A stretch of 64,000 nucleotides of DNA from Anaerolineales bacterium (lineage in GTDB: Bacteria; Chloroflexota; Anaerolineae; Anaerolineales; Anaerolineaceae), in the NCBI GenBank assembly GCA_020060485.1, contig JAGVAB010000090.1, forward strand, positions 1 to 64,000, given 5' to 3'. This document shows, piece after piece, positions 8,291-17,577 of the stretch. Under the pieces are notes generated by a model, which worked only from the letters and a program-made list of their open reading frames with translations, made no database searches and was not told where the DNA came from. Each line of letters begins with the position of its first letter. The first letter of the stretch is position 1. The position numbers and the translations under genes are program-made.

Positions 8291-8983
8291 ATGATGCACA
8301 CCAATTTGACCCTGCGCCAACGCTGGGAAAACGGGGACGAAGACGTATTGAATCTGGCCGCCTGGTGCCCGCAGACCACGGCGCTTGGCCCCGGTTTAAG
8401 AGCTGTGATCTGGCTGCAAGGCTGCCGCCTGCGCTGCCCGGGCTGCGTTTCGCCGGGTTACCAGCCCGTCAAGGCCGCCAGTCTGGTCACGGTCGAGGAT
8501 CTTGCCGCTCTCATCGCCAATCAGCAGGCAATCGATGGGGTCACCTTTTCCGGCGGCGAACCCATGCTTCAGGCGGCGGGTCTGGCGCGTCTGGTTGCCT
8601 TGGTAAAAGCCGAAAGACCGCAGCTCAGTTTCATCGCCTATACCGGTTTTCGCCTGGCCGATTTGCAGCAAGGGCCGCTTTCGTTCAACACTGCCCGTTT
8701 CATCCACCATCTGGATGTGCTCATCGACGGCCCATACATTCAAGCCCTGGACAATGGCAGCCACGGACTGAAAGGCAGCGCCAATCAAACCGTCCACCAC
8801 CTCAGCCCGCGCCTGCAAGGCTTTGATTTCGAGCATCTGCCCCGCCAGCCGGAGATCTACATCCGCAATGGACAGATCATGTTTGTCGGCATTCCTGCCA
8901 ATGGCTTCACCGCCTGCCTTGATCAGGCAATCGGCCAGGTGCAGCAGATGGGAAGCAGGCTGGTGCAGGATGTCCGGGCATAA
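8291..8983 (+). CDS. NrdG-like radical SAM / 4Fe-4S activase-type protein
   Basis: A 230-residue radical SAM protein. The iron-sulfur motif Cys-x3-Cys-x2-Cys sits in WLQGCRLRCPGCVSP, and the SAM-binding GGE motif is in VTFSGGEPMLQ. Length and layout match the glycyl-radical activase (NrdG/PflA) family or short single-cluster radical SAM proteins. The start at 8291 follows AGGAG; an upstream ATG at 8267 lacks one. The following coiled-coil gene begins inside this gene (14-base overlap), so translation is coupled. No anaerobic ribonucleotide reductase or glycyl radical enzyme is adjacent, so the substrate may be one of the neighbouring proteins. That last point is inference. Confidence 0.85.
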   Translation: MMHTNLTLRQRWENGDEDVLNLAAWCPQTTALGPGLRAVIWLQGCRLRCPGCVSPGYQPVKAASLVTVEDLAALIANQQAIDGVTFSGGEPMLQAAGLARLVALVKAERPQLSFIAYTGFRLADLQQGPLSFNTARFIHHLDVLIDGPYIQALDNGSHGLKGSANQTVHHLSPRLQGFDFEHLPRQPEIYIRNGQIMFVGIPANGFTACLDQAIGQVQQMGSRLVQDVRA

Positions 8984-10496
8984 GCTGACCACTCTCAGGA
9001 TCAACAAGCTGGCTGCGGCGCAGATCACCCAGGCCAGATTGATGGCCAATCTGCGCGACGAGCGCAAACAACCGCATCTGGCCGCCCTGCACCGTCAGAA
9101 TGCCGATGAAATGCAGGTTGTGTTCGCAGCCATCGAAAAACGGCAGATGCAATTTGAGAATTCACTGGATCAAATCCAGAACCAGACCCTGCGCACCCTG
9201 GAGCGGGAAGCCTGCCAGAGCATTCATTCCCACCAGACGCAGCTTTACCAGAATGTGCAGAGTTTGTTTGACGCCCTGTGGCAGGAAACCGGAGACGCCC
9301 TCTCTCATGAGACGCAGCGCATGGCCGCCCTGCACGAAGACATTCTCGAGCAGAATGCCCTGCTCGGCGCACAGCAGGAACAACTGTCCGAGATTGTGTC
9401 TGCCAGCCAGCAGCAAATCACAGACGCCTTCTACCAGATGCATGCCCGCCAGGAAGAGGTCACCGAAAACCAGATGCTCCTTCTGGAGCAGATGCAGGCT
9501 GTGATCCACGCCCGGAATGATGATGCCCGCCAGGTGGAAAACAAGAACCAGTTGGTCATGGAAAAACTGGCCGATGCTGCCACCCTGCTGAACGTCATTC
9601 AATCGACCTATGATCACCAGAAATTCACACCCGGCGAAGTGCAAAGATGGTCTGTGGTTCTGGCCCAGGCACAGCAAAACCTGGAGCAGGGCTTCCCCGA
9701 TTCGGCCATGAGCAGCGCCCAGACCCTCTATCAAGGCCTGGCGGAGCTGCGCCTGACCCTGCAGCAGGTGCAGTCCGAATGGGAATTGCTGCATGCCAGC
9801 GTATTGGGCAGGCTGCGAGAGCTGCAAGAAATGGCGCAGTCCATGCAGCACATTCCTTCCTTCGACCTGGACGGCAATGATCTTGATCAGACCATTGATG
9901 TGGATTACTGGTCGGGGCGCAAGCTGTCGCGTCTGGCAACCGCCATCCGTGCTTTGCAGCACAGGGTGGAGCATGAACCCCACGCCTTTTCATCACCGCA
10001 ATGGATCGCCATACTGAACGAGCAGATTCCCGGTCTGGTGAAGGAGATGGAAGCTGCCTGTCATCAGGCCGTCCAGGAAGCATTAAATTCTCAGTTGCGC
10101 ATCAACATCGCCGATATTGTCATTCAGGCGCTGGAGTGCCAGGGGTTTGTGCTTTCCTCCTCGGATTACGAGCAAGACGACAAACGCCGCAGCTACCAGG
10201 CGGCAGTCCGAAACCTGGGCGGGGATGAGGTCATCATTGGGGTGGAACCCGGCCGGGAAGAGGCCGGCAGCAACCAACTGCGCCTGATCTCGGCCGATGC
10301 TGCCCAGCGCAGTGAACACGAATTGCAGCAGCGCGCCGCCGAGATTCTGGAAAGCCTGCGCCAGTTCGGGGTCTCTGCGGGAGAAATTCAGGAGCTGCCC
10401 GACCCGGTTGGCCTGGAAGTTGGCGGGCAAATGCCGCAAAAGAGCGCCCCGCGTGCGCTGCGCAACATGCAGCAGCCGGGCGTGGTGCAGCCATGA
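8970..10496 (+). CDS. Long coiled-coil protein of the radical SAM/AAA module
   Basis: A 508-residue protein. About residues 15-340 are Gln/Glu-rich helix with heptad character, repeatedly in the style QQEQLSEIV and AIEKRQMQFENSLDQ. They are followed by a helical segment and a smaller globular C-terminal part (about 360-480) with DIVIQALECQGF and DEVIIGVEPG. There is no signal peptide or membrane segment, so it is cytoplasmic. The start at 8970 overlaps the end of the radical SAM gene; the frame is open further upstream, but that region is only the other frame of the radical SAM gene. It probably acts as a scaffold or client of the downstream ATPase. The family is not recognised. Confidence 0.75.
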   Translation: MSGHKLTTLRINKLAAAQITQARLMANLRDERKQPHLAALHRQNADEMQVVFAAIEKRQMQFENSLDQIQNQTLRTLEREACQSIHSHQTQLYQNVQSLFDALWQETGDALSHETQRMAALHEDILEQNALLGAQQEQLSEIVSASQQQITDAFYQMHARQEEVTENQMLLLEQMQAVIHARNDDARQVENKNQLVMEKLADAATLLNVIQSTYDHQKFTPGEVQRWSVVLAQAQQNLEQGFPDSAMSSAQTLYQGLAELRLTLQQVQSEWELLHASVLGRLRELQEMAQSMQHIPSFDLDGNDLDQTIDVDYWSGRKLSRLATAIRALQHRVEHEPHAFSSPQWIAILNEQIPGLVKEMEAACHQAVQEALNSQLRINIADIVIQALECQGFVLSSSDYEQDDKRRSYQAAVRNLGGDEVIIGVEPGREEAGSNQLRLISADAAQRSEHELQQRAAEILESLRQFGVSAGEIQELPDPVGLEVGGQMPQKSAPRALRNMQQPGVVQP

Positions 10497-10544
10497 AAAG
10501 ATGGAAGGCAGCCCTCGGCTGCCTGAGAGAGTGATCGGATCCAG

Positions 10545-13307
10545 ATGATTAACCAGAATTCTGATCCTGTTATTGGGTTTACCGGCCGAGTCAAGGAACT
10601 GGACAACTTCATCCGTGCGCATCCTCGCGAGCGGCTGCTCGTGCTGTTCGGGATTGGCGTCCTCGACCTGTATTACCTGGCACAGGGGCAGGAATACAAC
10701 ATTCATCAGGTGCTATGGCAGGTTCTGCGCCAGCAGGGGTACACCAACATCGCCTTTTTTTCGCCTGTAGAAACCCTGCACTTTCTGGACCAGACCTCGC
10801 TGGCGGCAGCTTTACCACCTGTCAGGCAGGAAAATCCCGGGCACATCCCTGCGCCGGGTTTCAGCCCACCTGGCCCCAAAACCTGGCAAACGCCTGCCCC
10901 TGCCCCGCGCTCGTTCTCCGGCGCGCCTGCCCTCATGCACCGCCTGGGTGACGGCCCTTTCCAGAACCGGATGCTGCTCAAAGCCTGGCAGCAGCAAGAA
11001 ATGCAAATGCAATACCAGCCAGCCAGTCTTCAACCAGCGAGGGGTGTCCCCGCAGGTTTGGCTGAACGCGGTGCAGCTTACCCCTCACAGGAACGGCCGC
11101 AGGTCTTTCGCCTGGGGCAGGGCGGCATGGGCGACACCCATGCCATCCGCACCCTGCACACCATGATGACCCGCAGCGAGAACGGCCCCACGGCAGTCGT
11201 CATCCAGCAAGCCGAGACCTCGCTGTCCTACTTCAAGGACCAGCGTACCCTGGCCGGATTGATCTCAACCTGGCAGCATTTGCCTTCCACCAATCGCAAT
11301 ATCTGCATCCTGATCTTCTCGGCTGCCAGCCACGAAATGCTGCACGAAGCCAGCCGGCGGCTGCCGCTGCCGGAACTGCGCAATGCTGCCAGTCTGGAGT
11401 CCTCCAACAGCCAATCTGGCAGAAATCTGCTAAAACTGGGAACGCCCGCTGAAGAGGAACTCGCCTGTCTGCTTTCCTCGCATCCGGCCGGGAAAAGCCT
11501 TTCCGGCCAGCCACAGGAGCAGCAAACGCTCTGCCAGTGGATGGCCGCCGAAGGCAGGCCTTTGCGGTCCTGGCTGGATGCGCTGCAAGGGAGAGACCAT
11601 CTCGATCTGGCAACCGCCAGCCAGGCAGGCTGGTTCGCCGCAATTCGCGATCCGCATCAATCTGCGTCCGACAAGCTGCAACAATTGGTCGGGCTGGAGG
11701 CGGTCAAACAGCACCTGCGTGAAATGAGCGCCTGGCTGGTGGTGTCCCGCCGCCGGCAGAAGACCGTCCCGCCCTCCCTGCACATGATCTTTGCCGGTAA
11801 TCCGGGCACTGGCAAGACCACGGTTGCCCGTCTGGTGGGCGAGCTTTACCGTGAGATCGGGTTGTTATCCAGGGGCCATCTGGTGGAAGTGAAGGCCGGA
11901 GACCTGGTCGCCGACCATGTCGGTGGGACAGCAAAAAAAACGAACGCCGCCGTGGATGCCGCTCAGGATGGCATTCTCTTTGTGGATGAAGCCTATACGC
12001 TGACTGAACCGGAACGGGGTGGTTTTGGGCGTGAAGCGCTGGATACCCTGCTGACGCGCATGGAAGATGAAACCCGTCCCTGGGTGCTGATCGCCGCCGG
12101 ATACCCCGAAAAGATGGAAGCCTTCTGCCAGAACAACCCTGGCCTGCCCCGGCGCATCCCTGCCCAAAACCGGCTGACCTTTGCCGACTATACGCCGGAT
12201 GAACTCAATCTGATCCTGGAAAAGATGTTAGCCGAACGGCAGCTCAATGCCAGCGAGCAGTTGCTGCACCAGTTGCAGCGCATCATTCGCGGCATGGCCG
12301 GGTCGCAGGCAGAAACCTTCGGCAATGCCGGGGAAGTGCGCAATCTGGTTGAAGCGCTGGAGCGTTTGCATGCCCTGCGCATTCTGCAGGAAGACCTGGC
12401 ACTCGACACCCCGCTTGCTGAAGAAGATATCCCCGCCGCCTTCCGCAGCCACCTTCTGCCAGCCGAGCAGGACATTGCATCCCTTTTCAAGGAATTGGAC
12501 GAGCTGGTGGGATTGGAAGAAGTCAAAAGCGATCTTCGCAAGGTAGCATACCGCATGCAAATGGAATTGGCCTTGCAAGCTGGCAATCCGTCTTTCAGCC
12601 CTTCTTCTGTGCTGCGCCATTTTGTTTTCAGCGGCAATCCCGGCACGGGCAAAACCACGGTTGCCCGTCTGGTCGGCAGGATCTTCCAGCATCTGGGTGT
12701 GCTGCGCAAAGGGCATTGTATCGAAGTCTCACGCAGCGATCTGGTAGCCGGTTACGTGGGACAAACCGCCATCCAGACCACGGCAAAATTCCGGCAAGCC
12801 CTGGATGGTGTGCTTTTCATAGACGAAGCCTATGCCCTGGCCGCTGGCGCCAAAGATGGCTTTGGTCAGGAAGCCATCGATACCCTGGTCAAGTTAATGG
12901 AGGACTACAAGGAACGGATCGTGGTGATTGCGGCCGGTTACCCGGACAAGATGCTGCACTTCCTCAACGCCAATCCCGGTCTGCCTTCCCGCTTTCAGAA
13001 GAAGCTCCGCTTTCCAGATCTCAACTCTGCACAACTGGGGGAGATGCTTAACCGGCTGGCAGAATTCGATCGATTAACCCTGCCGCCAGATGTCCTCCAA
13101 ACCGCCCTGGCTCACCTGGCGGACGAAAAAGCCCAAAACCCGAACCAATTCGGCAACGGGCGGGCTGTGCGCCAATTATATGAAACCATGAAGGATAACC
13201 TGGCAGTGCGCTTTGCTGTGGAAATTCGAAAGGACCCTCATGAGAGGCAGGAAGAAGCCTTGCGCAGATTTTGTCTGGATGATGTAGATGTGGTTCGGAA
13301 ACCCTGA
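10545..13307 (+). CDS. Large CbxX/CfxQ-type AAA+ ATPase with two intact AAA domains
   Basis: A 920-residue AAA+ protein. The first intact domain has Walker A GNPGTGKTT at 418-426 and Walker B ILFVDEAYT with Asp481 and Glu482. The second has Walker A at 697-705 and Walker B VLFIDEAYA with Asp760 and Glu761. Both have the GFGxEAxDTL segment of the CbxX/CfxQ (rubisco activase CbbX, EccA) clade. The N-terminal 370 residues look like a degenerate AAA domain: LLVLFGIGVL and later AVVIQQAETS occupy the places of Walker A and B, but no P-loop lysine is present. Such enzymes remodel protein complexes. No rubisco or type VII secretion genes lie nearby, so the client is probably in this module. Confidence 0.9.
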   Translation: MINQNSDPVIGFTGRVKELDNFIRAHPRERLLVLFGIGVLDLYYLAQGQEYNIHQVLWQVLRQQGYTNIAFFSPVETLHFLDQTSLAAALPPVRQENPGHIPAPGFSPPGPKTWQTPAPAPRSFSGAPALMHRLGDGPFQNRMLLKAWQQQEMQMQYQPASLQPARGVPAGLAERGAAYPSQERPQVFRLGQGGMGDTHAIRTLHTMMTRSENGPTAVVIQQAETSLSYFKDQRTLAGLISTWQHLPSTNRNICILIFSAASHEMLHEASRRLPLPELRNAASLESSNSQSGRNLLKLGTPAEEELACLLSSHPAGKSLSGQPQEQQTLCQWMAAEGRPLRSWLDALQGRDHLDLATASQAGWFAAIRDPHQSASDKLQQLVGLEAVKQHLREMSAWLVVSRRRQKTVPPSLHMIFAGNPGTGKTTVARLVGELYREIGLLSRGHLVEVKAGDLVADHVGGTAKKTNAAVDAAQDGILFVDEAYTLTEPERGGFGREALDTLLTRMEDETRPWVLIAAGYPEKMEAFCQNNPGLPRRIPAQNRLTFADYTPDELNLILEKMLAERQLNASEQLLHQLQRIIRGMAGSQAETFGNAGEVRNLVEALERLHALRILQEDLALDTPLAEEDIPAAFRSHLLPAEQDIASLFKELDELVGLEEVKSDLRKVAYRMQMELALQAGNPSFSPSSVLRHFVFSGNPGTGKTTVARLVGRIFQHLGVLRKGHCIEVSRSDLVAGYVGQTAIQTTAKFRQALDGVLFIDEAYALAAGAKDGFGQEAIDTLVKLMEDYKERIVVIAAGYPDKMLHFLNANPGLPSRFQKKLRFPDLNSAQLGEMLNRLAEFDRLTLPPDVLQTALAHLADEKAQNPNQFGNGRAVRQLYETMKDNLAVRFAVEIRKDPHERQEEALRRFCLDDVDVVRKP

Positions 13308-13330
13308 ACAACCGCAAACCCCTTTACCGT

Positions 13331-14449
13331 TCAGCCGAAATTTTCATCGATCCGTTTTTCAAGGGCGCGTTCCATGAAAAACCGGTGCTTACGGTACCAA
13401 TCCCGGGCACTCCGCAAATGTTCATAGTTGGCCTGGTATTCAAGTTTTTTGAACCCATGAATGGCAGACTGCCAGTTGCTGATGGCTTCGGTCTTCCTGA
13501 CTGGCGGCTCCCAAAATGCAATCCCAGCCAGCCAGTAAGCGATGCAGCGCGGGTGGGTATCAGGCAGGTATTTGATGACAGCTTCATTCAAAGAGCTGCG
13601 CGCTTTTTCAATATTCCCCATCCACAGCAGGAACAGACCGCAGGCCAGCAAGGCATCCGCTTCGGCATACACCAGGGTCGGATTCAGGCTGCGCACCGAC
13701 TCAGTGGCAATCCGGCGGAAATTCTCCAATTCAGCATATACGCCCGCCATGTCCTGCTCCTCCAGCCGGTTTGCCAGGATTTCCTTGATCCTTTGCGACG
13801 AGGCATCCATTCGCTTCTTTCCGCCGAATTTATCAAGCCAGCGTTGATCTTTGAGGTCCAGCCAGTTGAAAGCTGTTTCAGGTAAACAAATGAGCGCAGT
13901 TTGCATGGCCTCCAATTGTTCACTGCAAAATTGCGCCTGAGGTTCCGCATAATTTCCGTTCAGGTTTTTTGCGATTGTCACAAAGGCTGCAAATGACTCT
14001 GCCCAATAGGGATAAGCCATGCGCGAGTTTCGCAATTGCACACAAACCAGACCGATCATCCAGGCCACCACAGCCTGAAGGTAGGAGATGTCTACGCTGG
14101 AGTCCACCGGTTTTTCCATCAAGCTTGTGTACAGCTGGTATGCCCTGGAAAGTGAAGTCAATGCTTCCTGCGGTTTTCCTGTTCGCAGATAATGGCGCGC
14201 CAGCCGCACCAATACCTCCGGAAACTCCAGCGGATCATCAATATATTTTTCGGAATATTCATCTACTTCGGCAATGGCAGCAGCAACCATCCGCGCATCC
14301 GGCAGATCGGGTGAGCCGGACAGAATGGGCGGCCAATCATGCACAGCCAGGTCGGCATCAATGATCTTAAAAGATTTTAAGGTTTGACCAGAAAGATGAG
14401 ATTGATCAAAACGCAGCAGCCAGGCGCAAGCCGAAATGAAATCTGTCAT
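13331..14449 (-). CDS. TPR-like helical repeat protein
   Basis: A 372-residue, all-helical protein. TPR-like helix pairs are visible at about residues 78-115 (VLVRLARHYLRTGKPQEALTS) and 265-345 (ADALLACGLFLLWMGNIEKA). There is no signal peptide. Its ATG overlaps the TGA of the upstream SPFH-like gene by four bases (ATGA), with a GGAG site inside that gene, so translation is coupled. It converges on the AAA+ gene with a 23-base gap. It is likely a cytosolic adaptor for the two membrane proteins in its operon; no enzymatic motif is seen. Confidence 0.7.
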   Translation of the reverse strand: MTDFISACAWLLRFDQSHLSGQTLKSFKIIDADLAVHDWPPILSGSPDLPDARMVAAAIAEVDEYSEKYIDDPLEFPEVLVRLARHYLRTGKPQEALTSLSRAYQLYTSLMEKPVDSSVDISYLQAVVAWMIGLVCVQLRNSRMAYPYWAESFAAFVTIAKNLNGNYAEPQAQFCSEQLEAMQTALICLPETAFNWLDLKDQRWLDKFGGKKRMDASSQRIKEILANRLEEQDMAGVYAELENFRRIATESVRSLNPTLVYAEADALLACGLFLLWMGNIEKARSSLNEAVIKYLPDTHPRCIAYWLAGIAFWEPPVRKTEAISNWQSAIHGFKKLEYQANYEHLRSARDWYRKHRFFMERALEKRIDENFG

Positions 14450-15834
14450 GGTTTTTCTCCACTTCCATCAAAAGGCGGCGTTTGCGATCTGCAATCCAGC
14501 TTCGAGGGTTGGTCTTCAAGCAGGGTCTCCAAAAACTGGGAGGTCTGGCTCAACAGAATGCGGCGCAGTTTGGTTACCTCATCGCCCTTCCAATCCACGC
14601 CCTCCAGAGAGGCAACAATGCTCTTGATGGCTTCCGCCTGGGCTTCGGCCCGGCCGATCTCCAGAAAGACGCGGCGGGTGGCTTCGCCATAGGCCTGGGT
14701 CACCCGGGCATCGCCTTTCCAGTCTGCCGCCCAGCGTTCCAGACGCTGTCCGGTGATCTCGTTTTCAAACTGGAACAGCTCGATCTCGCCGATATCGATC
14801 CACAACATCTCGGCTCCCACCCGCCGCAAGGGCTGGGCAGTCAGAACCCGTTCCCGGATCATGCGCCGCACTTCCATCTCATCAATGCCCGGCGCCATGA
14901 GGAAATCGAGGCTATGCTCGCTGACAAACTCGCGGATAGGGCCGTCAAATGACATGCGAATATTGGTCTGCCAATCGCGCAGGCCCTCTGCCCCCACTGA
15001 ACGGTCAAACAGGAAGGCTTCCAGTGCCTGGTCTGCATAGGAATAAGGCTGCTTTGGTGAGCGGTGGAATTCCTCTTCAGCCGGCAGAATACGATAGCCA
15101 TAGCGTATGTTCTTGAAGCGCACCAGAATGCCGTCCCGGGTTTCATATACTTCCGACTCTGAATGACCAACCTGGTCTTCAAGGCTGATCGGCAGCTCTA
15201 CCGTCTCAAAATGCGCCAGGAAATAAGACTTGGCGGTGGAAGCATTGGTCAACTGGCGCAAATGGCGAAACTGCACCAGATTTCCTGGCTGGATCAAGGC
15301 ATACCCCGGTCCGCCCAGGGCATGCAGCAGATTCACTTTGCCTTCCTTAACCTTGATCTGTCCTTCGTCCACAACCATCTGCGGATAGGAAATCCCAAAC
15401 ATGGCCGACGCCATGTGGTGCAGCCCAAGCCAGAAGGATTTCAAATCAAACACATCATTCACAAATCTGGCGCCGATCACAAAAACAACAAACACGGCCA
15501 GCAAGGGCAGGCCGGCATAAGCAAAACCCAACAACCACTTCAACAGCACGAACAAGGTGCCTGTCATCGATCTGGTTTTCTGAATATTCTGGAAAAGTGT
15601 TGCAAAGTCAATGGATTGTGGATGGAGCCAGATGCCAATGAAAAGAAAAACCAGCATCATCAACAAAAGCAGCGACGTGGCAATCATCCCGGCCTGCTTC
15701 TGAAATTGCTGATTTGCCTCCGGGTCAGTCAGCCTGTGCTGCATGGAACCAAAAAATCCACCGCTGTTCGTGGCTTGCCGCCGGGGATGTCTGCGCCGGT
15801 CTCTGGTAAAAATGTCTCTCAGGATGTGTGCCAT
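14446..15834 (-). CDS. SPFH/band 7-like membrane protein
   Basis: A 462-residue protein with a basic N-terminus, two strongly hydrophobic segments (about residues 48-70 and 92-125) and a large soluble region. The C-terminal half, with LWIDIGEIELFQFENEI followed by an Ala/Glu-rich helix (EIGRAEAQAEAIKSIVASL), resembles the end of SPFH (stomatin/prohibitin) domains and their coiled coil. The assignment is by pattern and is weaker than for the SPFH gene at 48089. It is the middle gene of a three-gene minus-strand operon, nine bases after the previous gene and four bases overlapping the next. Confidence 0.6.
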   Translation of the reverse strand: MAHILRDIFTRDRRRHPRRQATNSGGFFGSMQHRLTDPEANQQFQKQAGMIATSLLLLMMLVFLFIGIWLHPQSIDFATLFQNIQKTRSMTGTLFVLLKWLLGFAYAGLPLLAVFVVFVIGARFVNDVFDLKSFWLGLHHMASAMFGISYPQMVVDEGQIKVKEGKVNLLHALGGPGYALIQPGNLVQFRHLRQLTNASTAKSYFLAHFETVELPISLEDQVGHSESEVYETRDGILVRFKNIRYGYRILPAEEEFHRSPKQPYSYADQALEAFLFDRSVGAEGLRDWQTNIRMSFDGPIREFVSEHSLDFLMAPGIDEMEVRRMIRERVLTAQPLRRVGAEMLWIDIGEIELFQFENEITGQRLERWAADWKGDARVTQAYGEATRRVFLEIGRAEAQAEAIKSIVASLEGVDWKGDEVTKLRRILLSQTSQFLETLLEDQPSKLDCRSQTPPFDGSGEKP

Positions 15835-15843
15835 GTCCAGCCT

Positions 15844-17445
15844 TTATTCCCGCATAAAGGGAAAACTACCCGCGTCCGGCGGCAGAATGCGATCATGCAC
15901 ATTGCGCAGCAGGGTGATCACCTCACCAGGCAGTCTCTGGCGGGTATCAGGGTTGCTGGCAAATTCCTCCAGCGCCTGAAAAACGAGGAGCGCCATGGCT
16001 TCTTCTGAATACTGGCGATCCTTGAGGATCTCCTGCAAGGCGCAGGACAATTCCTGCTGGGCCTGGCTGCGCGCCCGGCTGTAGATATTGCGTACTTCCA
16101 GTTCGCGTCTGGCCGTCACCATATTGATATCCCGCTGCAAGAGCACTTGCCAGTTTTCCAAACGCTGCTTGTAAATGCCTTCCTTGAGCGGGGTCACCGT
16201 GGCAAAAGCCGAGCGGACGATCATGATGCCGCGCTCGCGCAACACCTTGGGAGTGGTGAATGAGCGCACGGGGGTCGAAACCAGATCCGCGCGAACGTAA
16301 CTCTCGCCTACCTGGAGTGGCTGTCCGGAGCGATGCTGCACCACACTGTAGGTCATCAATCCCTGGTTGCGCACTGCGGCATTGACTCTGTCCTTGAACT
16401 CCAGCAGGCGTGAGGCGCCCAGGTGATTGCTCAACTCATCAAAATTGAACTGGGAGGCCATCTCCTTGAAAGCATCCTTGGAAAAGATGAGGGGCAACTC
16501 ATCCCAGCGCATCAAGTCACTGCTGCCAACCCGGGCGCGGGCATAGACTGCGCCAAAGACGCGTTTTTCATCATAAACCGGCCGGGAACCAGGGTCTTCC
16601 GGGGCAAAATAGGGGTTCAGTTGAACCGAACCCTGAAGATAATCGTGAGCTTCATGCCGGTCATCTGCCTCAAGATCATCCACAAACTTTTGAACCACCA
16701 GCCGCCCGTTCTCCTTGCGCAGAAAAACGGATTGCAGATCCTCCTCACACAGGCCGCCATTGTAGGCCAATTGCAGGGGCTTAGGCTGCAATCCAACACT
16801 GAACAAAGAAAAAACAAAGGATTTGATCTCGATCCCGTCACCGGTGAATGCGGTAACATCTTTTTCCGAGCGGATCTGTTTGCGCAAATCAATGAAGGAA
16901 TGCACCCTCTCCAGCGGACGGATGAAGATCAACCCTGGGCCGCAAATACGCAAAGTCGGTTCATGATCTTCTCCCGGATGCAGCAAGCGTTGCATCAATG
17001 CACTCAGCGGGCTGGGTATCACGGACATTTTTTCCAAAACCGCGGCACTGTTAAAATCTTGCAGGATCACCCCGGGCACACTGCCAAGCTGCTGTTCTAC
17101 GTCTTTCTGTATACGCGAACGCCTGCGTACCCGGTAAAATTTATCTTCGGGTGAAACAAGCTGCCCGCCAACCACGCGCGCCAGGCGCAGCGGGCGTCCG
17201 CGGGCATGCGCAAAAACAATTTTGAGGGTGGATAACACTTCATCGAAACTGGATACCGGCAAAAAAGATTGCAGCCCGGCGAAGAAGAACCAGAAAAGAA
17301 AAACGGGTAAAAATAGAATGAGGAAAACCAGAAAAAACAAAGGGCCTCTGCCGGACAGCAAAATGACCAGCAACAAAAACACCCCAAGGAGCAGCATCCA
17401 GGGTTTGAACAGGTACCTTTTTTGAGCTTTTTTAACCGGACTCAT
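15844..17445 (-). CDS. Second SPFH-like membrane protein
   Basis: A 533-residue protein with two adjacent hydrophobic segments at about residues 16-60 and a long soluble part. The region near 395-470 (RERGIMIVRSAFATVTPLKE, then a helix ending RARSQAQQELS) resembles the last strand and coiled coil of SPFH proteins. The ATG at 17445 follows AGGTGGG; a GTG two codons earlier is possible. It shares its layout with the next gene, and the two probably form a hetero-oligomeric membrane ring or platform. First gene of the minus-strand operon facing the AAA+ unit. Confidence 0.6.
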   Translation of the reverse strand: MSPVKKAQKRYLFKPWMLLLGVFLLLVILLSGRGPLFFLVFLILFLPVFLFWFFFAGLQSFLPVSSFDEVLSTLKIVFAHARGRPLRLARVVGGQLVSPEDKFYRVRRRSRIQKDVEQQLGSVPGVILQDFNSAAVLEKMSVIPSPLSALMQRLLHPGEDHEPTLRICGPGLIFIRPLERVHSFIDLRKQIRSEKDVTAFTGDGIEIKSFVFSLFSVGLQPKPLQLAYNGGLCEEDLQSVFLRKENGRLVVQKFVDDLEADDRHEAHDYLQGSVQLNPYFAPEDPGSRPVYDEKRVFGAVYARARVGSSDLMRWDELPLIFSKDAFKEMASQFNFDELSNHLGASRLLEFKDRVNAAVRNQGLMTYSVVQHRSGQPLQVGESYVRADLVSTPVRSFTTPKVLRERGIMIVRSAFATVTPLKEGIYKQRLENWQVLLQRDINMVTARRELEVRNIYSRARSQAQQELSCALQEILKDRQYSEEAMALLVFQALEEFASNPDTRQRLPGEVITLLRNVHDRILPPDAGSFPFMRE

Positions 17446-17577
17446 ACCCACCTGTATTTAATGGGCCGGAACTTAACCAGGATAACGCCATACACAACCG
17501 GCCTAAATCAGTATATACGTCTCACTTGTGATTTGTCAAGAAAGCATCCAAGAATAGCAGTGGCAACGACACCTTCT

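Noticed and set aside
8032..8826. 264-codon open frame before the radical SAM gene
   Set aside because: Most of it overlaps the radical SAM gene in another frame; no ribosome site and no protein-like pattern.
8291..8983. Naming the radical SAM gene nrdG
   Set aside because: The fold and motif fit the activase family, but no NrdD or other glycyl radical enzyme is adjacent.
10545..13307. Calling the AAA protein CbbX or EccA
   Set aside because: No rubisco or type VII secretion genes are nearby, and the three-part architecture differs from both.
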